From assembly GCA_031772625.1 (NCBI GenBank), contig CM062818.1:1680136167-1680200166 (forward strand): a DNA stretch of 64,000 bases. The letters run 5' to 3'. The stretch is from Pinus tabuliformis. Lineage: Eukaryota; Streptophyta; Pinopsida; Pinales; Pinaceae. Below, piece after piece: positions 1 through 11,744 of this stretch (its first letter is position 1; every line of letters starts with the position of its first letter). The position numbers were made by a program, and so were the translations under genes. Under the pieces are notes generated by a model, which saw only the letters and a list, made by a program, of their open reading frames with translations, made no database searches and had not been told where the DNA came from.

Positions 1-548
1 AGAAGGGGATGCAGATGAGGCTGAGGTTGGAAGAGTTTGAGATGAAGGAAAAGTGGTTGGAGTGATGGTAGGTGTAAGAGGAGGGAACTAGGAGTAATAG
101 TCTCACTATCTATTGAACCATAACTTGAGACAAGTTTCTTCCAAGGATGTGTGTCTAGTGGAAAATCGAAGGGTTTTACTCTTAATTTTTCACTTTGAGC
201 TTTGGTAAGGATACTAAAACTATTTAGTGATGATTTAAAACTTCCTTTAGAGGCTTTATATACTTGGGTTTGATCTCCTAAAATTAATAATATTTCCATA
301 TTATGAATAATACTTTTAATTTCAAGTGATATAGGTGGACCTTGAGGTAACGGTGTATTGGCTGAAGGTTTAATAAAATATCAACAAAAAATACTTAAAA
401 TTGTGTGAGATGTTTCTGCAACTTTAGATCATGGAGGAGGAGATCATGAAGGAGATATGGAATTTGAGGGAGAGATTAAGGATGGAGATGAATTCTTTGA
501 ATGGCTTGCAATTTTCTGATGAGATCTTCTTTCCATTCACAGTCTAAT
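1..548 (-). pseudogene. 5' leader and start of gag of Tat-like gypsy element 1, cut by the window edge
   Basis: Read on the minus strand, this stretch lies directly downstream of a primer binding site, where the leader and gag start of an LTR retrotransposon belong. Its first bases resemble the same place in the related element at 16.36 kb: both have a CTGTGAATGG block just after the PBS. A long proline- and serine-rich stretch can be read with few stops, but I recognise no gag core domain, which would lie beyond position 1. The assignment rests on position and on similarity to the second element, not on a protein domain. Confidence 0.4.
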
Positions 549-567
549 GGCCCTACTTCTAGTTCCA
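549..567 (-). other. Primer binding site, tRNA-Asn type (degenerate), element 1
   Basis: The plus-strand text GGCCCTACTTCTAGTTCCA is a mutated form of the 3' end of plant tRNA-Asn (CCTCCTTCTAGCG plus CCA, from memory), with about three changes. It abuts an LTR end that starts TGTTGATGG at 572 on the plus strand. It therefore marks a minus-strand element with its 5' LTR to the right. The intact counterpart is at 16378-16396. Confidence 0.6.
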
Positions 568-571
568 TAAA

Positions 572-1372
572 TGTTGATGGCCTGAAAAGGCCTCATCAAC
601 ATTTCGGAAATCACCAGGTCATATCCCAAAATTAAACTCTTTTCCATTTGGGGTGGTGATTCCAACTGGTTTTAGATGGGTGTATTTACTCATAGAGAAG
701 TTTCTCTAATAGATGGAGACTTAAGGATGTATAAACTAAAAGGATAATATAGCAACATGTATAATGATTCTTAGTAAAGATAGGAAATTAGAATAAATAA
801 ATTCTAACTAAAATATATCATTTAATATATAACCTGGGTGCAATCGCATGTGTGAAACGAAAGGTAACTTAATAACTACAGATATAGATCTCTTTGTTAA
901 ATCATTTCATTAAAACAAACTACAAATGATAAACCATTTCAATTAAATATTTGATTTATTTCTTATATTAACAACAACACATATAATCTTGAATAACTAT
1001 GTTTACAAATGGAAAATACAATAAGACAAAAATGAATTATTAATTCCTTCACTTATAAACATGAATAATCTCAAATGATTCCAATTAAAAATATAAATAA
1101 GACAAAATCAATAATAGTATAAATTTTGCTTTGCTTCTCTAAGTTATGGAATCAAAAAAATGGATCAACTTGTATTAGAAGAGAGACTTGTATAAAAGTG
1201 TAACAGGGCCTTTTTTTTCAAAATTTAAGATCCCTTAATTATGATCCTGAGAGTGGTTTAAATAGTTTTTCAAACAAAAAGAGAGAATAGTTACATCTAT
1301 GATATTCTCTCAACTAAAGCAAAAACAAACTAGAATAAAATAGACATTTTGTTACAAATTGAAATGAAATAT
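572..1372 (-). mobile_element. LTR (R-U5 side) of Tat-like gypsy element 1
   Basis: The LTR terminus, TGTTGATGG on the plus strand and therefore a CA-end on the minus strand, lies 4 bp from the PBS. Blocks near this end (CTTTTCCATTTGGGG, then AACTGG) recur in the same order in the LTR at 16401, so the two are one family. The AT-rich body carries a TATTTAAACC promoter-like motif on the minus strand at 1255-1264. The far boundary is not visible. It may lie beyond the extra ORF to the right, because only about 110 bp separate that ORF's stop from the TATA motif, too little for a usual U3. Confidence 0.55.
1255..1264 (-). promoter_or_regulatory. TATA-like box in LTR of element 1
   Basis: TATTTAAACC on the minus strand. 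The same decamer lies at the matching place in the sister LTR (17197-17206). Conservation between two otherwise diverged LTRs supports a core promoter. Confidence 0.45.
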
Positions 1373-4370
1373 TTAACTCAAAGGGACATTTGTCGATTTT
1401 GTTGATGAAGAGCTAATGGGTGCTTGATGTTTTTGATACACTTCTAGAATAGGATCCATCTCGAGATGTGAGTGAGGTCTAATGCTCACTTGATAGATAA
1501 ATACCAGAGCTTGCAGGGATGGCAGTAATTGAGTTTCTTGTTCAATGATGACCTTGGTTACTTGAAGGTAACCATGAGGCTTGATGAGGAATTACCAAGT
1601 TAACTAAAAATTTATTTTTAATGATTTTTCAACCCTATTATGGAACTCTACCTTGTCATTTTACCATTTTTCTTTTAATATTTCTACTTCCGATAGATCC
1701 TCCTCTGAATTACTTGGTAATATTTTTTCTTTTTTAAGTGATGGAATGATAGATCGAATAACAAAGTTAGAAAGCCTTTCAACATATTTTACTAATTCCT
1801 TGACCAAGCGTATATTATTCTTCCAAACATTAATAACCTTAGACTTTTGCATTTCATTAATCCTAGGTAGGTTTAGAAATAGCCATTTAGGATCCTCTTC
1901 AGATTGCAATAACTCATTGAGCTTGTGCTTGGTTTGATCATACTAGATTTCAATACCAATAATACCATCAAGAAAAGAGTTTACTAACTTTTCTTAAACC
2001 TAAATTGTGATTAATTTGTACTAAAGAATTTGTTGTTCATGTCGAAGTTGTTGATTTAACTCATGAGCTTCATGCTTAAACCTAACAAGATCTAAAGCAG
2101 TTTCCTTAGTCTACTTTATCTTCTCTTGTAATTCACATATCTTGTCATCCCTTTGTTTGATTTAAAACTCATATTGGCCTCTAACTAGTGAAACTTGAGT
2201 TTTCATTTGGTTTTCTTCCTATGAAGAGTGTTGTTCTAGCTTTTGTATTCTTTCATCTTTTTGTCTCATAAATTCTCTAGCCTTTATTACTTTGTCTACA
2301 CTAGAAGAAGCATAAGCCCCTGCATATTGAGCAAATTCCTCAAATTCTTCATCAGATGTTGCTAGTGTTCCCTCCCAAACTATCTCCAAGGAGGTTGTTG
2401 GTAAATAAGTAGTTGTTGATACATGTGCCTTAGCGAACTTCCTTTTCTTCCTGTGCTTTTTTAGAGTTGCATTGTGCTTTGGGTTGTAGAATACCTCTAT
2501 GGGTGGTATTTCTTCAATTTCCAACTGAATAATAGTATTAGGAGATGTTGGGATCGTCTCCACACTAAGATGAGAACTAATAGGTGTTTTAGCAATAACA
2601 CTTGATTTTGCAAGAGTAGTCTTAGAGGTATTGGGGAGGCATCAACCGATTGTTGTCAAATTGAAGCTCTAGCACTTGTTTCAAGCATTATTATGTCTTC
2701 TACTAGTTTGATAGGCTCTAAAGTAATATCTTCATATATTTACCAGTCCTTGATAATATCATGAAGTATTAGATTTTCTGAAGTAGTTTTCTCTCGAGAA
2801 TCCAAAGAAAAAACTTTAATAGGCATAGTTGTTGGAGGAGTGACTTTCTATGTTAATAAATTGGTAGCCTTTATGAATATACCATCTTCTTCTAGAAATT
2901 TCAACAAATTTAATGGAAAGGGAGAGCTTCTTATGTCATTGTAAACTAGAAAATGTTAGTAGTTGTATGGAGGTAATTGTTTAGCTTTATTACAATCAGA
3001 TAAATAAGAATAAGCCCCACAAAATAGTTCATCATAATTATTAGTCTCATGAACATATTTCCTAGTATTTGCAGCAACATTAATATATTCAATTAACTTG
3101 GTATGTTCATGCAATCTCACAGGAATGGTTGCCAATTTTAAATCATATAATGGTTTTAACTCTTTTTCAACATGAGTATAATTTTGCAGAGTAAAGATAC
3201 TAATTTGCATGGGGAACTCGAGCCATACTTTCTTGGAAGCCTTCTTTAATTTTAGGGTTATCCCTGTCCCTACTATTTTATGGGCAAGTTCTCTGCATAA
3301 AAGTTTATCTAGAACAAATAGAGGTATAACTTGTGGATTATCATGGCTTCCCCTAACCCCTATATAAGTAAAATTCTCTTGCGAGAACCAATCTCCAATT
3401 CCTAATAGACAATCCATAGTGATCATAGGCATTCTTGGAGGCTTGGAACCAAAAATGGCTCGTTAAATGGGAATCATGATGAGATGATAAATTTGATAAA
3501 AATGGTTAAAATAATTCTCTTCCCATAGTTTACTATGATAAACGTGGATGGTAAGAGGATCAAAAGGGGTCCATTTCTAGCCCACTACTGGAAACTATAA
3601 GGAGAAACATACGAAATCCATTACTAAGGCCAACATATAAAAAGGGGGATTATTGGCGGACGTGTGTTTGGTGTATAAAGAGAGAATGTGATTAGTGAGA
3701 TTATCATATAATATTTGGGCCCAATTGAAAATAAACCCATCAACAACCCTGTGGATAATAGGTACCCAATCTAATGGAAATTGAGAGACATTTTGATAAG
3801 AAAATAATCTTCACAACATAGAGGTAACATAGCAGAAAGGGGGATTTAGGTATTGTATAGAATATTTACGAGATGATTCTTCTTTGTGCTTATTGGGGTC
3901 TCTTATCCATTCTCTAATTAAAGTGAGAAACTATTTTTTGGTATTGTTACATTTTCCCTTCATAAAACTATTAACAAATTGAGAATTATACACAAGTTGT
4001 TGCTTGGGAAGTTGATACATACCCTAAAGGTGTTATGGCTTGAATGAGCCAATAGTTTTGCCCCGTAAAGTGACGAATTGCCTCCACATGATGTCCACAT
4101 TCTCAACCACTCAATGAATCATATCGATGTAGGGAAGAAGTATGGGGTGAGCAACAATTCTATGTAGTTGATATTTTGAGGCATCTTGAATTGTCGTCTC
4201 GAAAGTTTTGTTACTACCCTACTATGTGGTTGCTATTGTCGACTTGGAGTAATCTTCCTTTGGTAATGTTTCCTCAAGGAGTCTATACATTGCATTCCAA
4301 GATGAAATTCAAGAGTCCATCGTGCACACAATATCAGAAAAGAGGAAATAATCAAGAAACTTCTCATTAA
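1373..4370 (-). pseudogene. Extra ORF of Tat-like element 1 (plant mobile domain-like protein), broken
   Basis: A long minus-strand coding relic, broken by stops and frameshifts. The best open blocks are 3432-2956 (158 codons), 2563-2219 (114 codons) and 1909-1661 (82 codons). The 158-codon block, with GIGDWFSQENFTYIGVRG near residue 11, resembles a hypothetical protein I know from plant Tat-lineage elements, with a helical mobile-domain-like N part and a coiled-coil C part. The upstream block near 3700 (VDGFIFNWAQILYDN) fits the same family. The C-terminal blocks are charged and helix-prone. No enzymatic motif is visible. The last stop, at 1373-1375, is just upstream of the LTR TATA motif. 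The function is unknown, and the family link is from memory. Confidence 0.45.
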
Positions 4371-6360
4371 ATACAAAGTTCTAAGAATGGCCCTGTTAGT
4401 GGCTGGATCGACATCTTATTCTTGGATTTCACCATCTTACTAATATAACAAAGATGGTAGAAGTATTTCTTTGTTACAATGAAAATCAGGGTTAGAATGT
4501 CATTCACATAGTAAAATCCATCAATTTGATATAAGTGCATACAACTGTTAAATCATCAAGTTTCACATGAAGGAATTAAAAAGTGTGGAAGGTTGTGGGT
4601 ACATAAAATTGAATTATGGGCATGTCTTTCAATTTTACGCGTAAATATGATAGTGGTGTGGGAATGACAACCAATGTGGTTTGATTGGGGTGAGAGGTGA
4701 GTTGGAAATTTTTGTGGCTATTTGCCTTTTCCCAGGAACTAAAGCTCGGAAGAAACAAAGAGTGTGTACTAAGGAAATTGCTAGGATGACTAGATATGGG
4801 GTGATGTGGAGGGTAAACGCATGTTGGTCCTATAGAAAATGTCGTGAATCAATATAGATTTCATGTGGAGAAGTTGAGTCATCCCGAGAATGGGATCTTA
4901 GTAGAAATCATAGAGGTGATGCATTGAATGTTCTGGGTTGAAAGGTCATGTATTGTGTGGTAGGAGGGAATCAAAGGCCCAATGAGAGAGTCAAAGTGGA
5001 AACGAGAGGGGGGCCTACAAGCAGATGTGTCATGATTATTTGTGTTGGGAGTTCATCCTTTACTCTTTCGACTGAGATGACGAAGAAAAAAATTGTGAGA
5101 GGTGCTCTGAGATGACTTGGAAAGATAAGGGAACATAGCACGAATGGGAGAAGTCGAGGATAATACAACAATGAAGGGGCATGTGATGCCTTACTTTGTA
5201 TTTTCTTGTGTCAACCCCGAAGGTGATCCCCGGGAGAATGGAAAGGGGTTATTTGTGGAAGCTCCATGGAAGAACCTTTGAGCTACATGTCAGGCAATAA
5301 GACTAAGGTACATGGGTGTTAAAAAAAGGTCTGGATTATTATTTACTCATACAAGTATTACATTAATACTTTGACTATTCCAAAATGCTCAATCGCGGTG
5401 GTTATGGCTTTTGGCCTTAATAATATATAATTTATTTATTAATACATCAAGGTTGTGATGATTACTTAACCTAAAGTTATATAAAAATATAAATATAAAA
5501 TTCAAAGTTTTTTGGGTTTTTAAAGGGTGAAATTTTAATAAATAATAGAAAAATATAAGTTAAAAATTCGAAAGGGTCCAATTTTTTTATTATGATATAA
5601 ATATAAAATCAAGGTTTTTGTTTACTACAACATTTCCTTAAAAGCTATAGGCAATGCTTCTAGAAAATTCCATTCCATTATTGTTGAGATGAAACAAAAT
5701 ACTTTTAATGACTTATATTACATTGAAATGGACCTTGAGAAAGGTAATCCAAAACAAATCAATTTAAAGTTTGCAAGTGTGTCTTGAAATAGATAACTTG
5801 ATTACGGATAAAAAAGGAAGGATGTCTAACAATTCAATCTTGGATCCATACGAGGAAATGGTTACAACATACTAGTAAATTATAAATCATAAAGCATATA
5901 TAAGTTATGCTTTTTATTTTAATTAAATAGACATTATTTTTATCTTATCATGGAGGACGTGTATCCCTAGGTTTTGAGATCCATTACTTGAATGACAAGG
6001 GAGTAGTGATTTCTGCATGTTTCTTTGAATATCATGCCATTAATCTATGCAATGCTAATGGTAGCTATAGAATGTTTATTCTTTTATTTTATGGAATAGA
6101 AAATACCAGGAAACAATTCAAAGAAAAAGAAAAATGTGGCATGCTCATACATGTTAATTTGATTTCTATCGATTTATGGTTTGTTTCTATATATACCTAA
6201 TGCAAAACCACTACCACTATCATATTTGTGGTTTTCATATTCCTATAATTATATATAAGAATAATGATGTTTTTATAAATATATAGCATATATATATATA
6301 TATATATATTAATGTTTTTATAAATATATAGTATTTTGATAACATTAAAATATTGATGTT
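4371..6360. other. Unassigned AT-rich DNA
   Basis: No coding domain or structural repeat is recognised. Minus-strand open stretches at 4576-4758 and 4971-5171 are short and lack recognisable motifs. They may be the upstream continuation of the Tat-like LTR or ORF. From about 5300 the sequence becomes strongly AT-rich, with a TA run near 6290-6310. Confidence 0.3.
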
Positions 6361-6364
6361 TTCA

Positions 6365-6583
6365 TAGGGAATTTCAATTGGAAAGTACCATGAAAATGAA
6401 ATGTTATGTACGAAAATATTTGAGGTTCAAATCCCCTCAATTTCTTTATGTCTATAGAAAGGGTATATGTAAGCACCTAGAGGTTATAGTTGTAGAAGTC
6501 AAAATCTACCTCATGTCATGCAAGTATGGAACCGACCCAATAGTTACTTCATCTAGTCATATAAAAAAAAAAAAAAAAAAAAA
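6365..6583 (+). mobile_element. tRNA-derived SINE with poly(A) tail
   Basis: A perfect RNA polymerase III B box, GGTTCAAATCC, lies at 6424-6434. A weak A-box-like TTTCAATTGG lies about 43 bp upstream. The unit ends in 21 adenines at 6563-6583. Head promoter, short body and A tail are the layout of a plant SINE. I found no clear target duplication. A chance B box next to an A tract is the alternative. Confidence 0.5.
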
Positions 6584-7000
6584 TTTAATGTTTTTAAGAT
6601 AAAATCAATGGACTTCTAGAAAATTGTACATAATTACTTCAACTCTATTTGAGTGCACCTATAAAAACTAAGTGATATCAATCATATAGGAGTTTATGGA
6701 TTACTTTAATAAATTTGATGTTGCAAAGTCATGCAATAGGGTCATATCAAGGGTAGCCAACATATTTCCGGAACACAGATATAACAAGGGAGCCACTGTC
6801 GTAGCGGTAGTCCCTGCCGGGGTTGAGAAAGTGCAGTTCTTTGAGTTGCATCTCAGTTGTCTTGAGCATACTGGAAAATTTGCAAGTGAGCGTTTATTGA
6901 ACATAAACGATGAACCACAACCAATTTGAAAGAGAAAATTGATTAAAAAAACTCTGATGAGTATTTGCAGAGCCCAGAACCTTCACACCAAAATATAAAA
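6584..7000 (+). other. Unassigned segment with a short open stretch (6696-6929)
   Basis: The 77-codon open stretch at 6696-6929 has balanced codon use and somewhat higher GC than its surroundings, but I recognise no domain. It could be an exon remnant or chance. Nothing else is visible here. Confidence 0.2.
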
Positions 7001-7146
7001 GAAATAGGCCACTGCACAAATAGTCCTCGGTTAACATTAATCCATGTGAGTGATTTTTCAAAGAAATAGGCCACTGCACAAATAGTCCTCGGTTAGCATT
7101 AATCCATGTGAGTGATTTTTCAAAAAAACAGGCCACTGCATAAATG
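7001..7146 (+). repeat. 62-bp tandem repeat, about 2.3 copies
   Basis: The block GGCCACTGCA recurs at 7007, 7069 and 7131, an exact 62-bp spacing. The first two units are nearly identical (one TTAACATT/TTAGCATT difference is seen). The third is partial and more diverged. It is a recent local duplication. Confidence 0.85.
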
Positions 7147-9250
7147 GTTTTTTAAATGGCCTATTCTTACTTGGGTCAGTGAAGATCACAAGCCCGGTAT
7201 TATTGCAATAACAATACCATTAAATACACATTTGATAATAGCAGAGTCAACTCCTGATTGAGAACATGCGAAGTTAAGATTAACACATAGGCTTTGCTAT
7301 GCACCATAACCTTTGCACTCACCACATTTTACGCTGTGGGCCCACAAATTTACCATTTGTCTAACTCTTTGGGCCCACTACCCTACAACTTGTCTCGCAT
7401 GCGATAGCTCAAACTGCAAGATGGACAACACAACAAAGCGATAGCTCAAACTACAAGATGGCTTGACGAACTCACCCGAGAGCTGGTCGAAACCGAGGGC
7501 TGGGAGAAATCAACCGAAGTTGGTTGAACCCGAGGCTGGTCTAATAAAAGAACCAGGGCTTGCTTCTCGCTTGCTGGGAGAATCCGGGCTGGTCGAAAGA
7601 AACTGCATTTTGCTTTGCCCCTAAGACAATTCTCTGTACCTTGTGAGATCTGGGACCTGGCTCAACCATTTCTTATCTATCTATAGACACCCAATTGTAT
7701 TCGTTAATCTATAACCTTATTGTTAATGAAATGAATTGTATATTATGCAGAAACGAAAGGCAGGGTAAACAATATGTAGTTGTGGGCTACCATTATTCTT
7801 AGAATGCCATCCACTTTAAAAGGAAAAATAATTTCATATGCAGTCTCTTCTACATTGTCAGCGCCGCTTATGGATTTTGTGGTCCTAAATATAATCAAGC
7901 TTGAAAATCCTCATCACTAATGTTGACGACCATTGCCAGGGTTTGAAGACAAGGTCAAGTCTACGTGCAGAGGGGTAATCCTGACAGAACTTCATTATTG
8001 CCAACACTACCTTTTATCCCTCACTGCTTCGGGTCTGTGCAGCGGTTTGGGCTTGTTCGAATTCAGAGAACAATCGCGGTTGGGCTTGCCGATGAAATCA
8101 AAGGTATGGTGACTTTAAAACATAAATCACGTCTGTTCTTTTAGAAAATTCAATGTATTTTAGCATTCAAATGATCCTTTACATGTAAAATTTACGGGTG
8201 CCTGCCAAATCCGTCATTAAAAGTCTTTAAATTTGTGATACCGATTGAAATTATCTGTATTTCTGCGTAGAGGTGTTATTGAATTCGTTGTCTGGGCTTA
8301 GGGCTACTTTCACACAATCTGCTATGTTTTCTGTTGAGGAAATCTGAATATTGTAAGTTGTTGTGATATTAATTGGATGCTTACCATATTTCCCCATTCT
8401 GATATTCCGATGCATTGTCCTGGTTATAATTTGTGTACAGTTTCTAGATAGATACAATATTGTTCTATATTTTCCCTGCAAGATGAAAAATAGAGCATAC
8501 AGTCATTCATGTCAATGTATTTATCAATGTTATGTTTTCTGTTGAGGAGCCAAAGAAGAATACGATGCCAGAAAGAAAGAAAATAGACCATAGAAGAATA
8601 CGATGCCAGAAATAAAATTGTTTCCAAAGAAGATAGAAATGTAAGAAAAACATTTCAAACAAAATCATTGCTATACTGCTTAAAAAACTATTATGCCACT
8701 GGTTCTCGTGTTGCTTACCTTGCTTATCTTGTCTTCTATGGTGCAGGTGCAGATAAAAGGAGTCTCCATTTCTGCCACTCCTCCATTGCTGCCACTCCTG
8801 CCATTGTAGACTTCGGCTGACAACGAAAACATTTATTGGCTCTGAAGAGAATAGAAACGACCACAGTTTACCTCAACTCACCGATTAAATCCATAGAAAC
8901 AACCGCAGTTTACCTCAACTCACCGAGAACATGTGGCATCAAAGAGTTGTGACAGAATTCAGGGCAACAAGAATAGGTGGCATCCAAGAAAATGGTAGTG
9001 GCAGCATACAGGAAGCGAAAGTTACTTTGGATATCACAAAATAGACCAAGAAGAAATGCAATCCGAACTTTGGATAAAAACGCTTTGTACATCTAAAGTT
9101 GCCTCGGGAAACATGAAGTTTCCAATAAGAGGTCGATTTGAAAACTTTGCTTAAAATTTTGGTGCAGCCAAATTGCCAGCAAAAACTTTGGTTAAATATT
9201 TGTACGCAAGCGAAATGTTTGGTCAAAGAAGTGTTTAATTGTCAGTCAAC
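7147..9250. other. Unassigned, less AT-rich region with small duplications, possibly an LTR-like or transcribed relic
   Basis: GC is higher here than in the neighbouring DNA. GCGATAGCTCAAACT occurs twice 37 bp apart (7401, 7438), and GCTGGTCGAAA also recurs. The segment from about 7600 to 7740 (tRNA-less, ending in ATTGTATTCGTTAATC-type text) resembles the R-U5 part of a copia LTR, but no matching TG start could be fixed. AGAAGAATACGATGCCAGAAA occurs twice near 8555 and 8595. Text near 8090 and 8745 could be splice donor and acceptor (AAAG/GTATGG; TGGTGCAG/GT), hinting at a noncoding transcript. None of this is firm. Confidence 0.25.
8851..8926 (+). repeat. 42-bp tandem duplication
   Basis: The block ATAGAAAC followed by GTTTACCTCAACTCACCGA occurs at 8851 and again at 8893, a 42-bp spacing, with a few substitutions. 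It is a small direct duplication of no recognised function. Confidence 0.75.
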
Positions 9251-9699
9251 ACCGTATCGAACGTTATAGTCCCTGCTATGCCGGAGGCAAGGACTAATAA
9301 GTACAACTTTTGAATGTTATATGCATAGGGATTCATTGATAAAAAAATACCTTTGCACATGAATCTATATGGGGGGTTTCAAAATATTTAAAATATAATT
9401 CAATAAATTAGATAGTGTTAAGAGGGTGAGGGATTTCCTAAAACTAAATGAGGGTATACACGTTGTGGGGGTGTTCAATTAATCAATTTTTTTGTTCTTG
9501 AGGGGGAGTTGTGGGAGAAGTTAGTAAAGTGAGGAGTTATATTTTTATGAGGATTTTAATGAAAGTTATGAATTTTATGAAGGAAAATGGTGATATATAT
9601 TGAGTCTTTGAATTTTGTAAATATTCTCATGAATTATGAAAAAAATTTGATAAACAATTAAATAATAATATATTTAATAATAGAGAGATTAAGAGTTAT

Positions 9700-9960
9700 T
9701 GGATTTAGTTCAGGTGGCTAGGGAAATGTCATTATCCTCCCCACCCAAGTTCAATTCCTACTTGTGACATGTTGAGCTCATAATGAATATTTCTTGTAAT
9801 GGATTCATTCCTTGTTGTTTGTGTAGTCACTCGAGGACTGAAACATATATTTTCCTCATATGCAATATAAGGATATATCTCAGGAAAAAACAGATGGCTC
9901 GAGAGTTGAAATGGTTTTATGATTCCTAGGGAAAATGTTTGATTTTTTTGGCTCAAATCT
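9700..9960 (+). mobile_element. tRNA-derived SINE
   Basis: The A box TAGTTCAGGTGG (9706-9717) and the B box GTTCAATTCC (9749-9758) are spaced as in a tRNA gene (about 31 bp between). There is no folding tRNA body, so this is a SINE head and not a tRNA gene. The unit probably runs to a T-rich end near 9950. Boundaries and target duplication are not resolved. Confidence 0.55.
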
Positions 9961-11744
9961 CAAGTATCATATGATAAATAATGTATTTCAAAGCAAATTT
10001 TAGATGCATATGTAAAATATTGACATAAATATATTAGAAGTAGTTATTAATAAGGAGTATAAGAAACTAAGAAAATATTTTATTTGGAAATATGTATTGG
10101 GAGATAAGGGGTGATTTTTTTTAAATATGTGTCGGTAGTGGCTATTAAAATTTTAATTTAAGTAGGTGCAAATTAAATTAGATTATTATTCTATACTTGA
10201 TGATATAGGTTTACTTATTGAATGGACCATGGTGTATCTAAGATGTATTAATACTAAAGTTACAAGCATTAATTGATGTTTTAATTTCTAAGTTAAAATA
10301 TAAGTGGAAAAGGATTTCATGAAAAAATATGCATTGAGGAATGGTGTCATTGTTTATGGAAAAACTTAAGTGCCTCTCAAAAGTCTTGGTTGAAACATTG
10401 AAGTGATAAATTCCCTACTTTAGAACATATTACTTGAATGTTCTAGTCAACATTTTTGGAAAGTGCTTAAGGGTCACCATCATTTGTGACCTAATAAATT
10501 GTTTGTAAAAGTACCCATTTTGTAAGTGAAGAAAGAATGGCTCCTAATAATATGTATTGGAAGAGACAAGTGCATGTGACACATGAATAAGGTGATGAAA
10601 ATGTAACATTATTTTACCATGTAGTTAAATGAATTCTTACCTTACACTCACCAAACTGTAACATAGAGCATACCCCGAGTTCATTTAATTTGTAAATCTA
10701 TTTATTTGACATATTTGAATTGATTTATTTATAGTAACAAATATGGCCTTACACCAAGGTCAATATAGTGACACTGGTCTTGTTTAAAATCTGTGTAAGA
10801 AGAAAATTGATAAAACAATTTTTTTCTATATAAATCAAAATAATAATATTTTTAAATATAATAGTAGTAAAATGGATTTTTTGAAACGTAAAAGTGATCA
10901 AAGTAATAGAAAATCGTGATACTTTGACTTTGAAATAAAAAACTATATTGCTTTTTCTTATAAAGAATAATAATAAGAATAAACAAAAACACAATAACAT
11001 ATGTTATAAAGATAAGAAGGATAAAGAGGGGCTACTTTAGTTGCTTGCTTTTGGCCAATGCGGGTCTAAGAGCATTGGTGCCCCTACATTTTCTATTGTT
11101 TCCCCTAGCTATCTTTTAGGCACATGGATTATTCAGTGTGATAGGTGTCTAAGGTGGGTCTAGGGTCGTAATGATGGGACACATAGAGGTGATATGGGAT
11201 TGAAGACTAAGTGCACTACAAGATATTATCTACGTAATTACGCCTAATGACCCCACCCGAAAGATAAGATACGATCCCTACCTCTATAGTGGAGCTTTGA
11301 AGGTGATCGTGTTTTCAACAGTGAGTTCCCCCACCCCTTTCTATAGTTGAGAGTAGGGCACTTGAGCGAGATAGAGGTCTCTTCTTTTATATTTAATTTT
11401 TTTAAATTTAGTTAGATTTTATTAATGATATACAAGAAAGGTGTTATATATATTTTAATATCTATATTTCCACAGTCAATAAATTGTTGACGTTGAGGAT
11501 TTTTGGACAACTTTGTGTCACAAATGAATGTTTGCTCAACATTTTAGGTGAACACTTCACCCATCTTCAGAGGGTGAAGTTTTATGTTCATGTGAAGAGT
11601 GCTAGACCCCTATATACAGAAGATGTTAAAATATAGTTTTTAGAGAATATTAAAATATAATCGTTATAGATGGAGAGGAGATTAAATGAACCAGATGAAA
11701 AAGAGCTGATGATTAAATTTAATTTTATTAAAGGGGATATAAAA
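9961..11744. other. AT-rich intergenic DNA, no gene recognised
   Basis: Mostly AT-rich and low in complexity. The open stretch at 10749-11000 is AT-driven and not gene-like. The block 11040-11390 is more GC-balanced and may be a decayed repeat, but I cannot name it. A small perfect hairpin lies at 11555-11579. Confidence 0.3.
11555..11579. repeat. Short perfect inverted repeat (hairpin)
   Basis: CTTCACCC and GGGTGAAG pair perfectly around a 9-nt loop. There is no adjacent T tract to suggest a Pol III terminator. It may be part of an unrecognised repeat terminus. Confidence 0.5.

Noticed and set aside
6696-6929. Possible host exon with balanced composition
   Set aside because: No recognised domain, no convincing splice sites and only 77 codons. 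Listed only as an unassigned segment.
8030-9240. Possible multi-exon host gene with GT and AG signals
   Set aside because: The splice-like signals are common by chance and the frames between them are short and without motifs.
9706-9758. A and B boxes suggesting a tRNA gene
   Set aside because: No acceptor stem or anticodon arm pairs around the boxes, so a SINE head is the better reading. The same holds for 6371-6434 and 44919-44973.
10749-11000. 83-codon minus-strand frame rich in I, L and F
   Set aside because: Composition follows AT-rich DNA; no motif or neighbour supports it.
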